NCBI GenBank assembly: GCA_949126835.1
Contig: OX421500.1
Coordinates: 30,956,141 to 31,020,140, forward strand
Reading direction: 5' to 3'
Origin: Anisus vortex
Lineage: Eukaryota; Mollusca; Gastropoda; Planorbidae
Length of the DNA: 64,000 bases
In this document: one piece after another, positions 54,361 through 64,000 of the stretch
Layout of the letters: each line of letters starts with the position of its first letter
Position numbering within the stretch: position 1 is the first letter of the stretch
The notes under the pieces: model-generated
The model's database searches: none
The model's input: only the letters and a program-made list of their open reading frames with translations
What the model was told of the DNA's origin: nothing
Translations under genes and position numbers: made by a program

Positions 54361-54775
54361 TCCTGGGTGACTTAAGGCTATTAAGGAAAAAATATTTTAG
54401 AGAGCCATAAATCCGAAACCTCGTGAGGAGTTGCTGAACTCCCATCGGGCGCCTCCCCAGGTGGCGGATAGGGGAACACCCATCAGATATGGCGGGTACC
54501 GGGGAAATAAAATACCCGGGGCGGACCAAAATCAGCAACTGCTGCCTTGCAGTTAGTGGAGGGATCCACAAAGGCTAGGGAACCTCACCCGAACAAAGAG
54601 GCAGCTATCCCGATAGCTGTAAGGGGCAGCCCCCCCCCCCAGAAGGTTGTGCGCAGGGCTAACAACCCAGTTACTCAAAAACAATTGTTACGAAAACTAA
54701 ATCACTTCCAAACAAACGGACAGATCTTAATGGTTTACGACCCAAGTCGTACCTGAACACGGACATGATTTATGG

Positions 54776-55340
54776 ATTGCAACATGGAATATACTAAGCC
54801 TCTATAGAGCCGGAGCACTTGCCCGCCTCGTGGAAGAACTTACAAAATATAACATCACGATAGCTGCCCTACAAGAAACTAGGTGGAAAAACTCTGATAC
54901 TCTAAAAACAAAAGACTACACAATTTTTTACAGTGGTAAGGAGAAAAACGCTTTGGGGACTGGATTTGCGGTCAGCAAGAAGATAGTAGATAAAGTCATA
55001 GGCTTCAGACCGGAAAATGAAAGACTCTGTGCTATTCGAATAAAAGGCAAGATGTTCAACATAACCCTCATTAATGCACATGCCCCAACAGAAGACTCAG
55101 AAGATAATGACAAAGACAGCTTTTATGAAAAATTAGAAAAATTATATGACGATACCCCACGTCATGATGTGAAAATAGTACTAGGAGACTTCAATGCCAA
55201 AATCGGAAAAGAAAAAGCATTTAGACCAACTATTGGAAAAGAAAGAAAAGCTTGCATGAGGAGAGCAATAACAATGGAATCAGGCTGATAGACTTTGCCA
55301 CAGGAAAAGGCATGAGCATTAGCAGCACAAAATTTCATCA
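54776..55340 (+). pseudogene. RTE LINE endonuclease domain (partial)
   Basis: Reads LWIATWNILSLYRAGALARL, AALQETRW (metal-binding glutamate), LINAHAPTEDSE and VLGDFNAKIGKE (catalytic D-x-N), all hallmarks of AP-endonuclease domains of LINEs. A frameshift near 55255 is followed by [20 protein letters not shown]. The final SDH motif is lost in the deletion. Confidence 0.85.
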
Positions 55341-55541
55341 CTAATAGCAGAAAACAGCAGAGTTCTATATAGATGGGCAGAATACTTTGAACTACTAAAT
55401 AAACCAAATACAGGAGAAAATGACACACACCAATATAACCTGCCCTATGGAGGACCAGACCCTCTTGTAAACTCACCAACGCTAGAGGAAACAACAAAGG
55501 AAATAATGTCACTGAAGAACCATAAAGCCCCAGGAGGGGAC

Positions 55542-56442
55542 TGTCACACGCTGATGGCGCGGCTCTGATTATGTGCAGATTGTGCGTACGCTTATCAGGC
55601 TTTTGTGAGGTCGTTGTCTTAGGATATGAAGAGAGACGACTTTCAAACCTATTTATATTTGTAGCTATCTCAGCAAAAAGGATTGACGAAATGCAACAGT
55701 TCTACAACGTTTATTGACAATAAGTTTCTATATGTATATCAAAGGTTACATACATCCAATATATACAAATAGAGGTAGATGAGAGTCGATCGAGTACAGT
55801 GTAGTCGGCTAACTTAAATGCTCACTATTAAGTAACTCCGAACTGTCAACTGTGTATGTAAGACCTACTTCGGCTCTGTGTATCTAGCGACTGTCTCTGC
55901 TTAGCTACGGTCTGCTCTCTCCCTAGCTCTCGCTTGTCTGACTATTTGTCCTCCCAAATTTTCAGTTTCTCAGGCTTGCCAGAAACATCTGCGAACAATG
56001 GACCATATCCAGTTACCCTGGGTTGCCAGTGGTCTGTTGGGGAAAGGGGGGGGGGGAAATAGGGGTGGAGTCTGACCTCACCTGACTCTGAGCCGTGGGA
56101 CCTCCAACGGTGTATTCAACTACCTTGAGTTATTCCCCTCTTGTCCCATGCCAGAAAGGTATACTACTAGACGACCATTTATCATTGGTTATTTAACCCC
56201 TCTTGGACTGTTTCCCAGGGTCAAGAATTTCAACTTGCCTCCAACTTCTATATATATCGCCAGTCCAAGCAAAACTTCTTGGTTAATTACCATTCCCATT
56301 TAAACTGTCCCTCGACTGAAAAGGATTTAAGTCTGTCCAAACAAGTTTCTCACGCTCAACTTTAAGAGTCAATTATCTCGGGTTTTTGGGCGTGTTGTTA
56401 AAAATACATAAATCCATGTTAATTCTAAAATGGATTGCAACA
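55542..56442. repeat. Solo LTR, 901 bp
   Basis: Begins TGTCACACGCTGATGG and ends GGATTGCAACA, so TG...CA. Flanked by a 5-bp duplication gggac (55537-55541 and 56443-56447). The reading frame of the RTE RT is interrupted exactly here (KAPGG before, DLITAELIKYGGK after). No internal retroelement sequence remains, so it arose by LTR-LTR recombination. Orientation undetermined. Unrelated to the LTR at 45592. Confidence 0.88.
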
Positions 56443-56537
56443 GGGACCTTATCACAGCAGAGCTTATTAAATATGGCGGGAAAGAGCTACACATAGAAAT
56501 ACACAAGCTAATAGAAAAAATATGACAAGAAGAAAAA

Positions 56538-57938
56538 ATGCCTACAGACTGGGAAACGGCACCAATAACGGTAACACCAATACACAAGAAAGGATCTAAA
56601 CTTAATTGTGCAAACTATAAAAGAATCTCTCTTTTAAATGTTACATACAAGGCTATGTCTAAATTAATAGCAAGTAGACTACAACAATATACAGAAAATA
56701 TACTAGGTGATTACCAATGCGGATTCCGACCTAACAGATCCACGAACGACCTAGTCTTTACCATTAGATGTCTGCTTGAAAAATGTTATGAATATAATAT
56801 ACCAGTATATCAGCTCTACATAGACTACAAAATGGCTTATGATAGTATCAAAAGAAAATATCTATATGAAACACTGGAATTCTTTGGGATCACTAATAAG
56901 CTAACTAGACTAATATACATGACCCTACATAGATCTAGAAGTAAAGTCAAGGCCCAGGGAGAGTACTCGAGTGAATTCCCAATTCAACAAGGACTACGAC
57001 AAGGAGACTCACTATCGTGCATGCTATTCAACCTAGTACTAGAGAGAGTCATAAGAAACATTAACGTAGACACTAGAGGGACGATAAAACTAAAAGAATA
57101 CTTCAATAGAGAAGCCCCAGGCATATACCCCAGCGGAACTCTATATAGCCAACCTCTGCAGTACCTAGCATATGCTGATGATATAGCGTTGCTTGTAAAG
57201 AATAAAAATGCCATTCAACAAGTTCTTACAGAGCTGGCAGATGCCTCCAAGCTGGCAGCACTTGAGATCAATGACCACAAAACAAAGTACATGGTACTGA
57301 TGAGGGATGATACAAAGGAAGAAGATAAGGAAGACTTCAAAACCAAGAATCGCACATTTAAAATAGTAGATACTTTCAAATACTTAGGGTCAAGCCTTAA
57401 TGAAAGGAATGAGATACTACCTGAAATAAAAGAAAGAATAGCTGCAGGAAATCGTGCCTATTTCAGCCTCCAAAATGTATTCCGCAACAAAAATATCTCA
57501 AAAAGAACGAAGAAGGTAATATACAAAACCATGATAAGACCAGTGGTGATGTATAGCAGTGAAATATGGACAATGACAAAATCCATTGAAGCACTGCTTA
57601 ATACCTGGGAGAAAAAATTGCTGCGGAAGATATTTGGAGCTGTGCAAGACCTAGATGGCTGGAGGTCAAGAACAAACGAAGAACTGTACACTCTGTACGA
57701 GGATCCAACGGTGGTAGCTGAGATAAAGAAGGGCAGATTGAGGTGGGCAGGCCACTTGGAAAGAATGACAGAAGGCAGAGCAGCCAGAACAGCACATCAC
57801 CAGAGACCAAGAGGAAAGAGGCTTAGGAACAGACCAAGACAAAGATGGCTTGAAGCTGTAGAAGCAGATTTGCAAAAGCTTGGTGTGCGGGCTTGGCGAA
57901 GGAAAGCCAGGGATAGGCCCGAAGGAAGGAGGTGGTGA
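56538..57938 (+). CDS. RTE LINE reverse transcriptase (C-terminal part)
   Basis: 466 aa after a stop just upstream. RT blocks: APITVTPIHKKGSKLNCANY (8-27), YQCGFRPNRSTNDLVFT (59-75), LYIDYKMAYDSI (93-104) with the first aspartate D96, QGLRQGDSLSCMLFN (151-165), catalytic YADD (212-215). C-terminal region: MYSSEIWTMTKSIEALLNTW, GRLRWAGHLERM, GRAARTAHHQRPRGKR, QRWLEAVEADLQKLGVRAW. The frame could be translated but lacks the N-terminal RT part and endonuclease, so it is a pseudogene in effect. The copy at 10190-10640 is its relative. Confidence 0.88.
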   Translation: MPTDWETAPITVTPIHKKGSKLNCANYKRISLLNVTYKAMSKLIASRLQQYTENILGDYQCGFRPNRSTNDLVFTIRCLLEKCYEYNIPVYQLYIDYKMAYDSIKRKYLYETLEFFGITNKLTRLIYMTLHRSRSKVKAQGEYSSEFPIQQGLRQGDSLSCMLFNLVLERVIRNINVDTRGTIKLKEYFNREAPGIYPSGTLYSQPLQYLAYADDIALLVKNKNAIQQVLTELADASKLAALEINDHKTKYMVLMRDDTKEEDKEDFKTKNRTFKIVDTFKYLGSSLNERNEILPEIKERIAAGNRAYFSLQNVFRNKNISKRTKKVIYKTMIRPVVMYSSEIWTMTKSIEALLNTWEKKLLRKIFGAVQDLDGWRSRTNEELYTLYEDPTVVAEIKKGRLRWAGHLERMTEGRAARTAHHQRPRGKRLRNRPRQRWLEAVEADLQKLGVRAWRRKARDRPEGRRW

Positions 57939-57990
57939 AGTAGGCCAAAGCCCTACATGGGCTGTAGCGCCACAGGGATGGATGGATAAA

Positions 57991-58299
57991 TCCAAAACTT
58001 TTATTATTTCAGGTCTTTCAATTGCATTTAGATCTAGTACATAATAAAGATATAGCAGTTTTTCATGGTGAACATAATATTTACTGCGATACAGACATCA
58101 TTTCAAGATAACTTCCTGACATATGATTTTAATCATAGCTAGAACAACGTAAAATTATTACTACGCAGGACTTTGTAAGGTGATTATGTTTATTTAATTT
58201 ATGCTTTCTCTCTTTTTAAAACTTACTTTAAAGGGAATTTTATCGAAATAAAAAATATGACCCATATTTTATTATATACCGGTAAATATGACAGCAGTG
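57991..58299. other. Unannotated sequence
   Basis: AT-rich; no feature recognised. Confidence 0.4.
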
Positions 58300-58590
58300 A
58301 CGTCCTATAGAAGAAGATAGAAGAAGAAGATGGGGTTGGATAGGGCACACCCTGCGCAAGCCGCCAACCAACGTCAGCAGACAAGCACTCAAAAAGGAAA
58401 ACCTAAGGCAAGCGGAATAAGAGGCCGTCCAAGAAATACCTGTTGACGCGACCTTGAGACAGTCACCGAATAGATGGGGTACAGCTGGTCCCAGTTAGAG
58501 AGAATGGCTCATGACAGAGGAATGGGGAGATCTGTGGTTGGCGGCCCATACCCCAGCTGGGGTGACGGGCAATGACGATGATGATGACGG
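58300..58590 (+). pseudogene. LINE 3' terminal fragment
   Basis: Reads [20 protein letters not shown], then in shifted frames RGRPRNT, DLETV, MGYSWSQLERMAHDRG and SVVGGPYPSWGDGQ. Same LINE type as 38495-38740. A (GAT)n run follows the end. Confidence 0.75.
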
Positions 58591-60571
58591 GGTGACTATC
58601 ATGAGAAGATCATAAGAAAAAGAACATTTCCCCACTTTTTTTTCAAGTCTATTTTCCTTTGTTAAGTTTTCTATTTAAATTTGTAATACCATAGTTTATC
58701 TTTTTCACATGCAAAATTTTGGTTTGGATATACACAAATTTTGCCAAGTAACTATTATATAATGTTTCTTAATGCTATATCGGCACAGTTAAAAGATTAC
58801 CATTAGGCCTACGTTCTACATACATGTATTGACAGATAAATGTCATAAACTCCTTCACAAATAATGACCACCACTTTGGTATAAAATAATTAGTTACAAT
58901 AATTAGATTTGTTAAGGGCAAAGTCAACTTTGTAAAGGGTAGTCATTTATTAAAGTAGAGAATATAAACGCTGGCCAAAGTCACCCCAATCCCATTGGAC
59001 ACACTAGTAAATATCTCAAAACTAAATAAAAACCATTCAATATGAAATATAGTCAGGCTTTTATCTCGACTGGCAAGTCATGATTTTCAACTAGTTTTTG
59101 GTTAATAAGGTGACATATATTTATTAAGATATGTAGAACAAATGCTTAAAAGTGGACAAACGTCACGCTATATTGCCGGTATTTTAATGAATGAAATCTC
59201 ACGTACAATCATTAAATATAATTTTTATGCAGTTTTATTTACAATGAATGTAATGATAAAAAAAAAACTACACTGATGGAATTTAAATAATAGCTTCTGT
59301 AGACACGCCTCACACATTTATACAGCCACATCTGCCCTCGTTATACATGTAAAGGTTTTATCACAGAATCTACTAGATGGAAAATTCCCGAATATATCAG
59401 AAACCGGAAGGAAAATGATGTCGAGATATTTAGATAACACTAGAACACAGCTTTTATCTACAAGAACAAATCTATAGGCCATTATAACAAAAAAATAAGC
59501 AAATAACTCATCTACTTTATATGCACTATTCTAAATATAGAATGCACAGACCAAAACCGAAATATACAACTCGATATGAGCAAACAAAAATATCTACAAA
59601 ATATATGTCCGGTATACATACTTATAGCTAATAAATATATAATATTTTTGCATAAAATTACGACTATGATCACATTAATTAAGTTAGCATCTAATTATAG
59701 ATTCGTTAAACGCGATTCCATCTAAGCTTTACGTATTGAAGGCTGGATTTGAACAAAGACTATAATTAGATGAACCGCTTGCTCTATTTATACAGCTGAA
59801 TAATTAGTTTGCGCATGCGCGTCTTCCGTTTTGTACCCAAGTCTTCCGGGTAACCACCGTATTCTATACTATAAACTGTGTGTTGACTAATAAGGAATTG
59901 TTAAATGAATACATTAAACAACATGAGAGTAGCCGTATCTTAGAGGGAGAAAAGAGTCACAAGCCCCTTCCCCCTCTCCCGTGGAGATTTTAACGTTACA
60001 TGCAGCTTGGACAATCTGAACAGGGAGGAAATAATTGGCAAAATGTTGTATAGTACTACAAGTTAACAAAAATACAATATCTCATACTACAGAAACCATT
60101 CAATAGCCCTTTTGTAGAAGCCCTTTAGTTACATGTTACATTTTAAAAAATAGATATAAATAATATAATCAATAATCTAACGAATAACGTATAACAAAAT
60201 AACAATAGAAGGAAATTGAATTAATAATAGAAATGTATACATATTTGTTATTTAGGCCTACATAAACATATTCAATCACAACAAACGTCAGCACCACGAT
60301 TCACCTAGTTCCGGCCTATGTGCTGAGAGTGAGGTGAGGGGAGGGGCTTTTCTCTACTCACTTTTGTCTCCCCTCATATAGTATAAATCTAATTAAAAAT
60401 ACCCACATGGCGTCTTATCACAGATTAACGTGTATGTACACATTAAAAAAAAACACCACAAAAATGAAAACCATGACACAAACATAAAAATAGTAGTTAA
60501 TGACGAGAAAAATGTCTGCATTTTCAAATACAAATTTATGTAGCACTGATGCACGGGCCTATTTGTGGATG
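58591..60571. other. AT-rich intergenic sequence with a MITE remnant
   Basis: No gene supported over almost 2 kb. At 59756-59880 ACTATAATTAGATGAACCGC and, inverted, a weaker right end represent a short third copy of the MITE at 19815-20127. Confidence 0.45.
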
Positions 60572-60579
60572 TACTAGTG

Positions 60580-60778
60580 CAGGGGTCGTCAAACTATTTG
60601 ATACTATTGTGCCAAATTCATTCAGCGTGACAGCAGCATACAATTTATCCCGCTATAGCCCTCAACTTCTTGTAGAAAAAGACTTGAATAGCCTTTATGT
60701 TGGGGTATTCTGCGTGCCTTTGAAAATCACTCTGGGTGCCAAGTTTGGCACGAGTGACGTATGTTGCCCCCCCCCCTG
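60580..60778. mobile_element. hAT MITE derived from family A, 199 bp
   Basis: Begins CAGGGGTCGTCAAACTATTT and ends with a C run and CCCCTG. Flanks tactagtg (60572-60579) and tactattg (60779-60786) match at 7 of 8. Interior ATTCAGCGTGACAGCAGCAT and GTGCCAAGTTTGGCACG are the two ends of family A joined, so it is an internal-deletion derivative. The frame reading through it has no meaning. Confidence 0.85.
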
Positions 60779-60786
60779 TACTATTG

Positions 60787-61362
60787 AACCAATTTTTTGG
60801 CCATTAGACTTGTATAAGGTGTCTTTACGACATTATAAAACCCTTGTAATCTCAAGTGCTTGTGTTAATGCTAGAATCGCAGTTTATATTCTGTACAATG
60901 AGTTAGGTGAAGGGTTTAGGATTTGGGGTGTAGGGTGGGGTCTAGTGGGAGCAATAAGAAACGTATGTAAATATGTTTTTTTTTTAAATATTATTCTGGT
61001 TAATTTATAGCACTGAAAGCAGCCTGGACTATATATGTGGTCAAAAACAATACTAATAAAAAAAAGACTAAAATAATTAAATCAATAAATGTACGCGTAT
61101 ATGCTATATGTTATATTCATCCATAATCTGTGGGCTATGGTTCACAAGGGTGGGCTTCAAAACAATTTTCATTCGCTGGTGTTTGTTTTTATTAATTACC
61201 GTATGTGATTTTACTTTAAAAAGAAAAAGGTATTTTGGCCACAGAAGGTCGTTAAATTTAGGCTAACTTTAACACGACATACGTAATTGAAAATCTGTGT
61301 TTCATAAAATGTCTATTGCCATTAGCAACGGCATTTAAAACACTATAGGGCTCAATAGCCAA
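60787..61362. other. Unannotated sequence
   Basis: No feature recognised. Confidence 0.4.
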
Positions 61363-61604
61363 CAATCACAACACATGTAAACATTATCACAACAAATGTA
61401 AACATTATCACAACAAATGTAAACATTATCACAACAAATGTAAACATTATCACAACAAATGTAAACATTATCACAACAAATGTAAACATTATCACAACAA
61501 ATGTAAACATTATCACAACAAATGTAAACATTATCACAACAAATGTAAACATTATCACAACAAATGTAAACATTATCACAACAAATGTAAACATTATCAC
61601 AACA
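61363..61604. repeat. 21-bp minisatellite, ~11 units
   Basis: Unit AAATGTAAACATTATCACAAC repeated with almost no change (first unit ACATG...). Because 21 is divisible by 3 the minus strand stays open as a heptapeptide repeat. Confidence 0.95.
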
Positions 61605-61749
61605 GCTCGCCTACATCAACACTCATTATGTTTTTTTTATTCACTCACTATTAAATTATGTATTTGCACTTTTAGTATAGCTGATATCATTTAACACACA
61701 GGAAATGTTTCCTTGGGCACCATTCGTCACAATAACACATAATATATAC

Positions 61750-61790
<41 letters not shown>

Positions 61791-62012
61791 TATATATGTA
61801 TATATATATATGTGTGTGTATGTGTGTGTGTGTGTGCGTGTGTGTGGGTGTGTGTGAATAACAAAGACACCAATATGTTTTGGTAATGATTAATAAACAA
61901 AATTATCACTTTTACACATTTTAAAAAAAAGAGGGGAGATAACACCTTCTCCTTCGGTTAGAATCGTTGTCGAGAAATTAAACAGTTACTACCCTTATTA
62001 CAATGAAATTAT
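61605..62012. repeat. Region with TA and TG microsatellites
   Basis: (TA)n at 61747-61785 and again at 61798-61811, followed by (TG)n to about 61857. Otherwise nothing recognised. Confidence 0.8.
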
Positions 62013-62221
62013 GTAGGGTAAAGTGGTAAACTATAATAGTGTGCTAAATTGGTATTTGTAACTCATTCAGCGTGCCAACAACTTAAAAGTTACCCTGCTT
62101 TAGCACGCAATTTGTAGTAGCAGATACTTGAAAAGCGTATTTTTAGGAGTCTTCCGCTTGCCGTTGAAAATCTTTTGCGTGCCACCAAGTCTGGCACGCG
62201 TAGCATAGGTTGCCGAACCCT
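62013..62221. mobile_element. hAT MITE derived from family A, older copy
   Basis: Contains CTCATTCAGCGTGCCAACAA near the left and GTCTGGCACGCG ... AGGTTGCCGAACCCT at the right end, like 60580-60778. The left inverted end is degenerate and no duplication is clear. Confidence 0.6.
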
Positions 62222-62292
62222 ACTATAGACAATTTCTGAGAAGTTTCTCTCATAGAAAGTCAACTCCTTACAGATGAAAGATTTGTTCAAGA

Positions 62293-63018
62293 TCACAGGT
62301 AGCCCATGATTAGTTCATGATCAGATATTTCTGAATGCGTATCTTGAGTAGTTTTTCCCACTGGGTGAAACACATCGGAACTTTGATCTACGTTAACGAG
62401 AAATTCTGCTTTGTCTCGAAAAGAGTCTTTGTTGCCCCGCAAGCTTTTGGGCACGACCGTAGCGTATTCACACTCGTTCTCTTGATCAGGTACTGTTGGT
62501 TGCGGCATCTGCAGGACCTCTGCGTGGTTCGACTTTCTCTTTTCCGCGGCGTCCGCCTTCTTTGACCGAATCTTGGCGACGCTGTCCAGAGTTGCGTAGT
62601 CATCGTCGGAATCGTGGAAATCAATCTCGTGAAAGGCTTCTTCACCACCGACCGAGACTCCCGTCGGGTTTTCGCGTGTAACGTCGACCGACACGCTGTT
62701 GGTCTGAACTGTGGGGTTCCCCGCGACTGCGTCACGCGGCGTCCCGTTGTGCACGGGGATGTCAGATTTCTGAGGTGGAACGTCAAGCTTCGGTCTTACC
62801 GGCTCCGCAAGAGTGAACGGTATCTCAGTGTAGTCCACCACGTTGACGCGTTCGCCAACAAAGCCCCCGTTGGAATATGCCACCGTCGATTCCGCTTTGT
62901 CCGTTATCAGCCAATCGCCTTTCTTCCTCCTGTTAAGAAAGAAGAAGATTATAATACAGCCAATGATGACTGCGGCCAAGATAGCCAGCACAATGCCCAC
63001 TATAGTTCCAGCCTCCAT
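62293..63018 (-). CDS. Probable host single-pass membrane protein with tyrosine-motif tail, 2
   Basis: 241 aa. Five residues, a hydrophobic helix (about 6-28, with C21 near the inner face), basic NRRKK (29-33), then a cytoplasmic tail. Tyrosines: Y48 (YSNG, fits the YxN form bound by GRB2-type SH2 domains), Y63 (YTEI), Y141 (YATL), Y185 (YATV), Y240. Motifs DSDDDYATLDS, EYATVVPKSLRGN and THSEISDHEL follow the same order as SDDSGYTTLDT, PYAVIDILDLKKGN and KQSDISEDDSD in 14690-15814. No signal peptide. It may be a LAT/PAG-like transmembrane adaptor in design, or a receptor's terminal exon: the frame stays open upstream only to 63034, and a T-rich tract lies just beyond, as before an acceptor site. 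Exact function unknown. G+C-richer than flanks; no TE domain. Confidence 0.7.
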   Translation of the reverse strand: MEAGTIVGIVLAILAAVIIGCIIIFFFLNRRKKGDWLITDKAESTVAYSNGGFVGERVNVVDYTEIPFTLAEPVRPKLDVPPQKSDIPVHNGTPRDAVAGNPTVQTNSVSVDVTRENPTGVSVGGEEAFHEIDFHDSDDDYATLDSVAKIRSKKADAAEKRKSNHAEVLQMPQPTVPDQENECEYATVVPKSLRGNKDSFRDKAEFLVNVDQSSDVFHPVGKTTQDTHSEISDHELIMGYL

Positions 63019-63411
63019 TTCACAATGAGGCGTTTAAACCAAAAAAAAAATATTTGTTCAACTCGATGGATAAAATAGCATGGAAGGTTACACAAATCAA
63101 CTCCTTTGAAAACAACTTCATAAGCCTAACATTTTCAAATGCTTTGATGCTTCATCGCCTATATGCTATCCATCAACTAATTGAACATCATGAAATTTTG
63201 AAATGTATTAAGGATGAAATTCTTGAAAGAGTTGGCCATTACAAAAGAAGAGCTGGGTATGTTTTTTATTTCTGTTTCAACATTCTCAAATTCTTGCCTT
63301 TAAAGCACGACTCTGAAAACAAAAGAAGTAAAAATTTTGAAATTTCAAAAATAAAAAAATAAAATTACAAATAGACCTACTAATTATGAAAAACAAAGTC
63401 ATAGACGTCTA
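63019..63411. other. 5' flank of the membrane-protein exon
   Basis: Contains a 102-codon plus-strand frame (63054-63362) with no recognised domain; treated as non-coding or intronic. Confidence 0.4.
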
Positions 63412-63821
63412 TTCGTGGTACCTCGAGTTACAAACGTCTCAGATTAAGAACAATTCAGGTTACAAACAACAATAATTAAGAATTTTCTTTTCTAAGGTTA
63501 CTAACAGTGCTTCGGGTTACAAACGAAGAGAGACAGATAGGTAGGTTTAACGTTGGAGACAAACGTTTGCTTACATTAAAAATGAAGACCTTGCATTAAT
63601 TTGCGCCTGCCTTGGAGGCCTTTCCTAGATTTGCACGGTCGTGCAACTTCGATTTCATTGGCCTTACTACACGACTGAATGTGAATAAAATAGTTTTTTT
63701 TTTCATCTTGAAACAGATTGAGTTTATTGCATTGAATTCATTTTCATGTTTCAGGTTCCGAACGTTTCAGACAACGAACCGAATCTAGGAACGAATAAGG
63801 GTGTAACTCGAGGTACCACTG
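63412..63821. mobile_element. pogo/Tigger-like MITE, 410 bp
   Basis: Left end TTCGTGGTACCTCGAGTTAC and right end GTAACTCGAGGTACCACTG are inverted copies, with TA on each side (63410-63411, 63822-63823). The GTGGTACCTCG core is the characteristic terminus of pogo/Tigger elements. No transposase. Internal repeats of GGTTACAAACG also occur. Confidence 0.85.
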
Positions 63822-64000
63822 TATAGACTTTATTACATTCAGTCATTTACAAGAATTTCTTCCACCATTTTCTATTTGTTCAAGAAAAAAGTTCAAGTTC
63901 TTGTGAATCATACAGCGCACCACGTCGGGTTACTCATCCAAATGTCCGGGATTCATATCCTGGTTCAAATGGCAACATATATTTTGAACGCGTCCTTTTG
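63822..64000. other. Window end
   Basis: No feature confidently recognised. A GGTTCAAATGG near 63962 might be part of a SINE head cut by the window edge. Confidence 0.3.

Larger units (their letters stand above)
54361..57990 (+). mobile_element. RTE-type LINE with 5' UTR, internally deleted
   Basis: 5' region contains CTCGTGAGGAGTTGCTGAAC and CGGGCGCCTCCCCAGGTGG, typical of invertebrate RTE leaders. Endonuclease (54776-55340) and RT (55341-57938) follow. The 3' end reads TGTAGCGCCACAGGGATGGATGGATAA, a common RTE terminus. Defects: a frameshift near 54755 and another near 55255, loss of about 200 codons between endonuclease and RT (near 55340), an in-frame stop at 56522-56524, and a solo LTR at 55542-56442. 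Confidence 0.88.

Noticed and set aside
60549..61010. 153-aa plus-strand frame
   Set aside because: Its first half reads through a hAT MITE with clear ends; the remainder has no domain.
61352..61600. 82-aa frame with a perfect heptapeptide repeat (VIMFTFV)
   Set aside because: It is the translation of a 21-bp minisatellite whose unit length is a multiple of three; no start context or domain supports a protein.
62614..63078. 154-aa plus-strand frame
   Set aside because: Antisense to the membrane-protein frame at 62293-63018, which has a clear helix and motif structure.
63054..63362. 102-aa plus-strand frame beside the second membrane protein
   Set aside because: No recognisable domain, AT-rich composition and overlap with the likely promoter or intron of the opposite gene.

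Overview
The window is animal nuclear DNA. It is AT-rich, has very few host exons, and is dominated by stacked transposable elements. No operons, bacterial-type genes, rRNA, true tRNA genes or CRISPR arrays are visible. The mixture of RTE-, CR1/L2- and I-like LINEs, tRNA-derived SINEs, BED-finger and ZBED-type hAT elements, a PIF/Harbinger element, a pogo-like MITE and a Gypsy-type LTR element with a tRNA-Lys primer site fits an invertebrate. A lophotrochozoan, probably a gastropod mollusc, is my inference; no single sequence here proves the taxon.

Layout. 1-7000: a SINE, then a 3.1-kb hAT element (758-3866, itself holding two LINE fragments), then a long I-like LINE with RT and RNase H (3875-6943). 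7-14 kb: GC-rich dispersed repeat, SINEs, a small hAT MITE, LINE tails and a ~49-bp tandem repeat. 14690-15814 (minus): a probable host exon or gene for a single-pass membrane protein with a repetitive, tyrosine-motif-rich cytoplasmic tail. 18-21.7 kb: a decayed BED-finger hAT element containing a second hAT element and a foldback MITE. 22-26 kb: an intact-ORF CR1/L2-like LINE, a SINE and a hAT MITE. 26099-30983: a hAT element with perfect 8-bp target duplications, carrying a SINE, an uninterrupted 737-aa LINE reverse transcriptase and a MITE. 32325-34717: a sister hAT copy. 34.9-35.9 kb: a LINE tail split by a MITE. 35.9-36.8 kb: a 20-bp minisatellite. 37-39 kb: a THAP-like reading frame and unclassified repeats. 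39.4-43.1 kb: a second CR1/L2 LINE split by a Harbinger element that is itself split by a BED-finger hAT element. 45592-52449: a very young LTR retrotransposon encoding Gag, protease and integrase but no reverse transcriptase. 54.4-58 kb: an RTE-type LINE split by a solo LTR. 58-64 kb: LINE and MITE scraps, mini- and microsatellites, and a second probable host membrane-protein exon (62293-63018, minus).

Two observations stand out. First, the two membrane-protein reading frames, 47 kb apart on the same strand, share one architecture: a very short N-terminus, a transmembrane helix, a basic stop-transfer run, then tyrosine motifs in the same order and at almost the same spacing. They look like diverged paralogues, either transmembrane adaptors or terminal exons of receptors with signalling tails. 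Second, the LTR element has two full-length LTRs with no difference seen and a 1225-codon open frame, yet lacks any RT or RNase H region. It appears to have moved recently with polymerase supplied in trans. Target duplications flanking nine hAT insertions also nearly all fit nnnTAnnn, the pattern known for the Buster branch of hAT.
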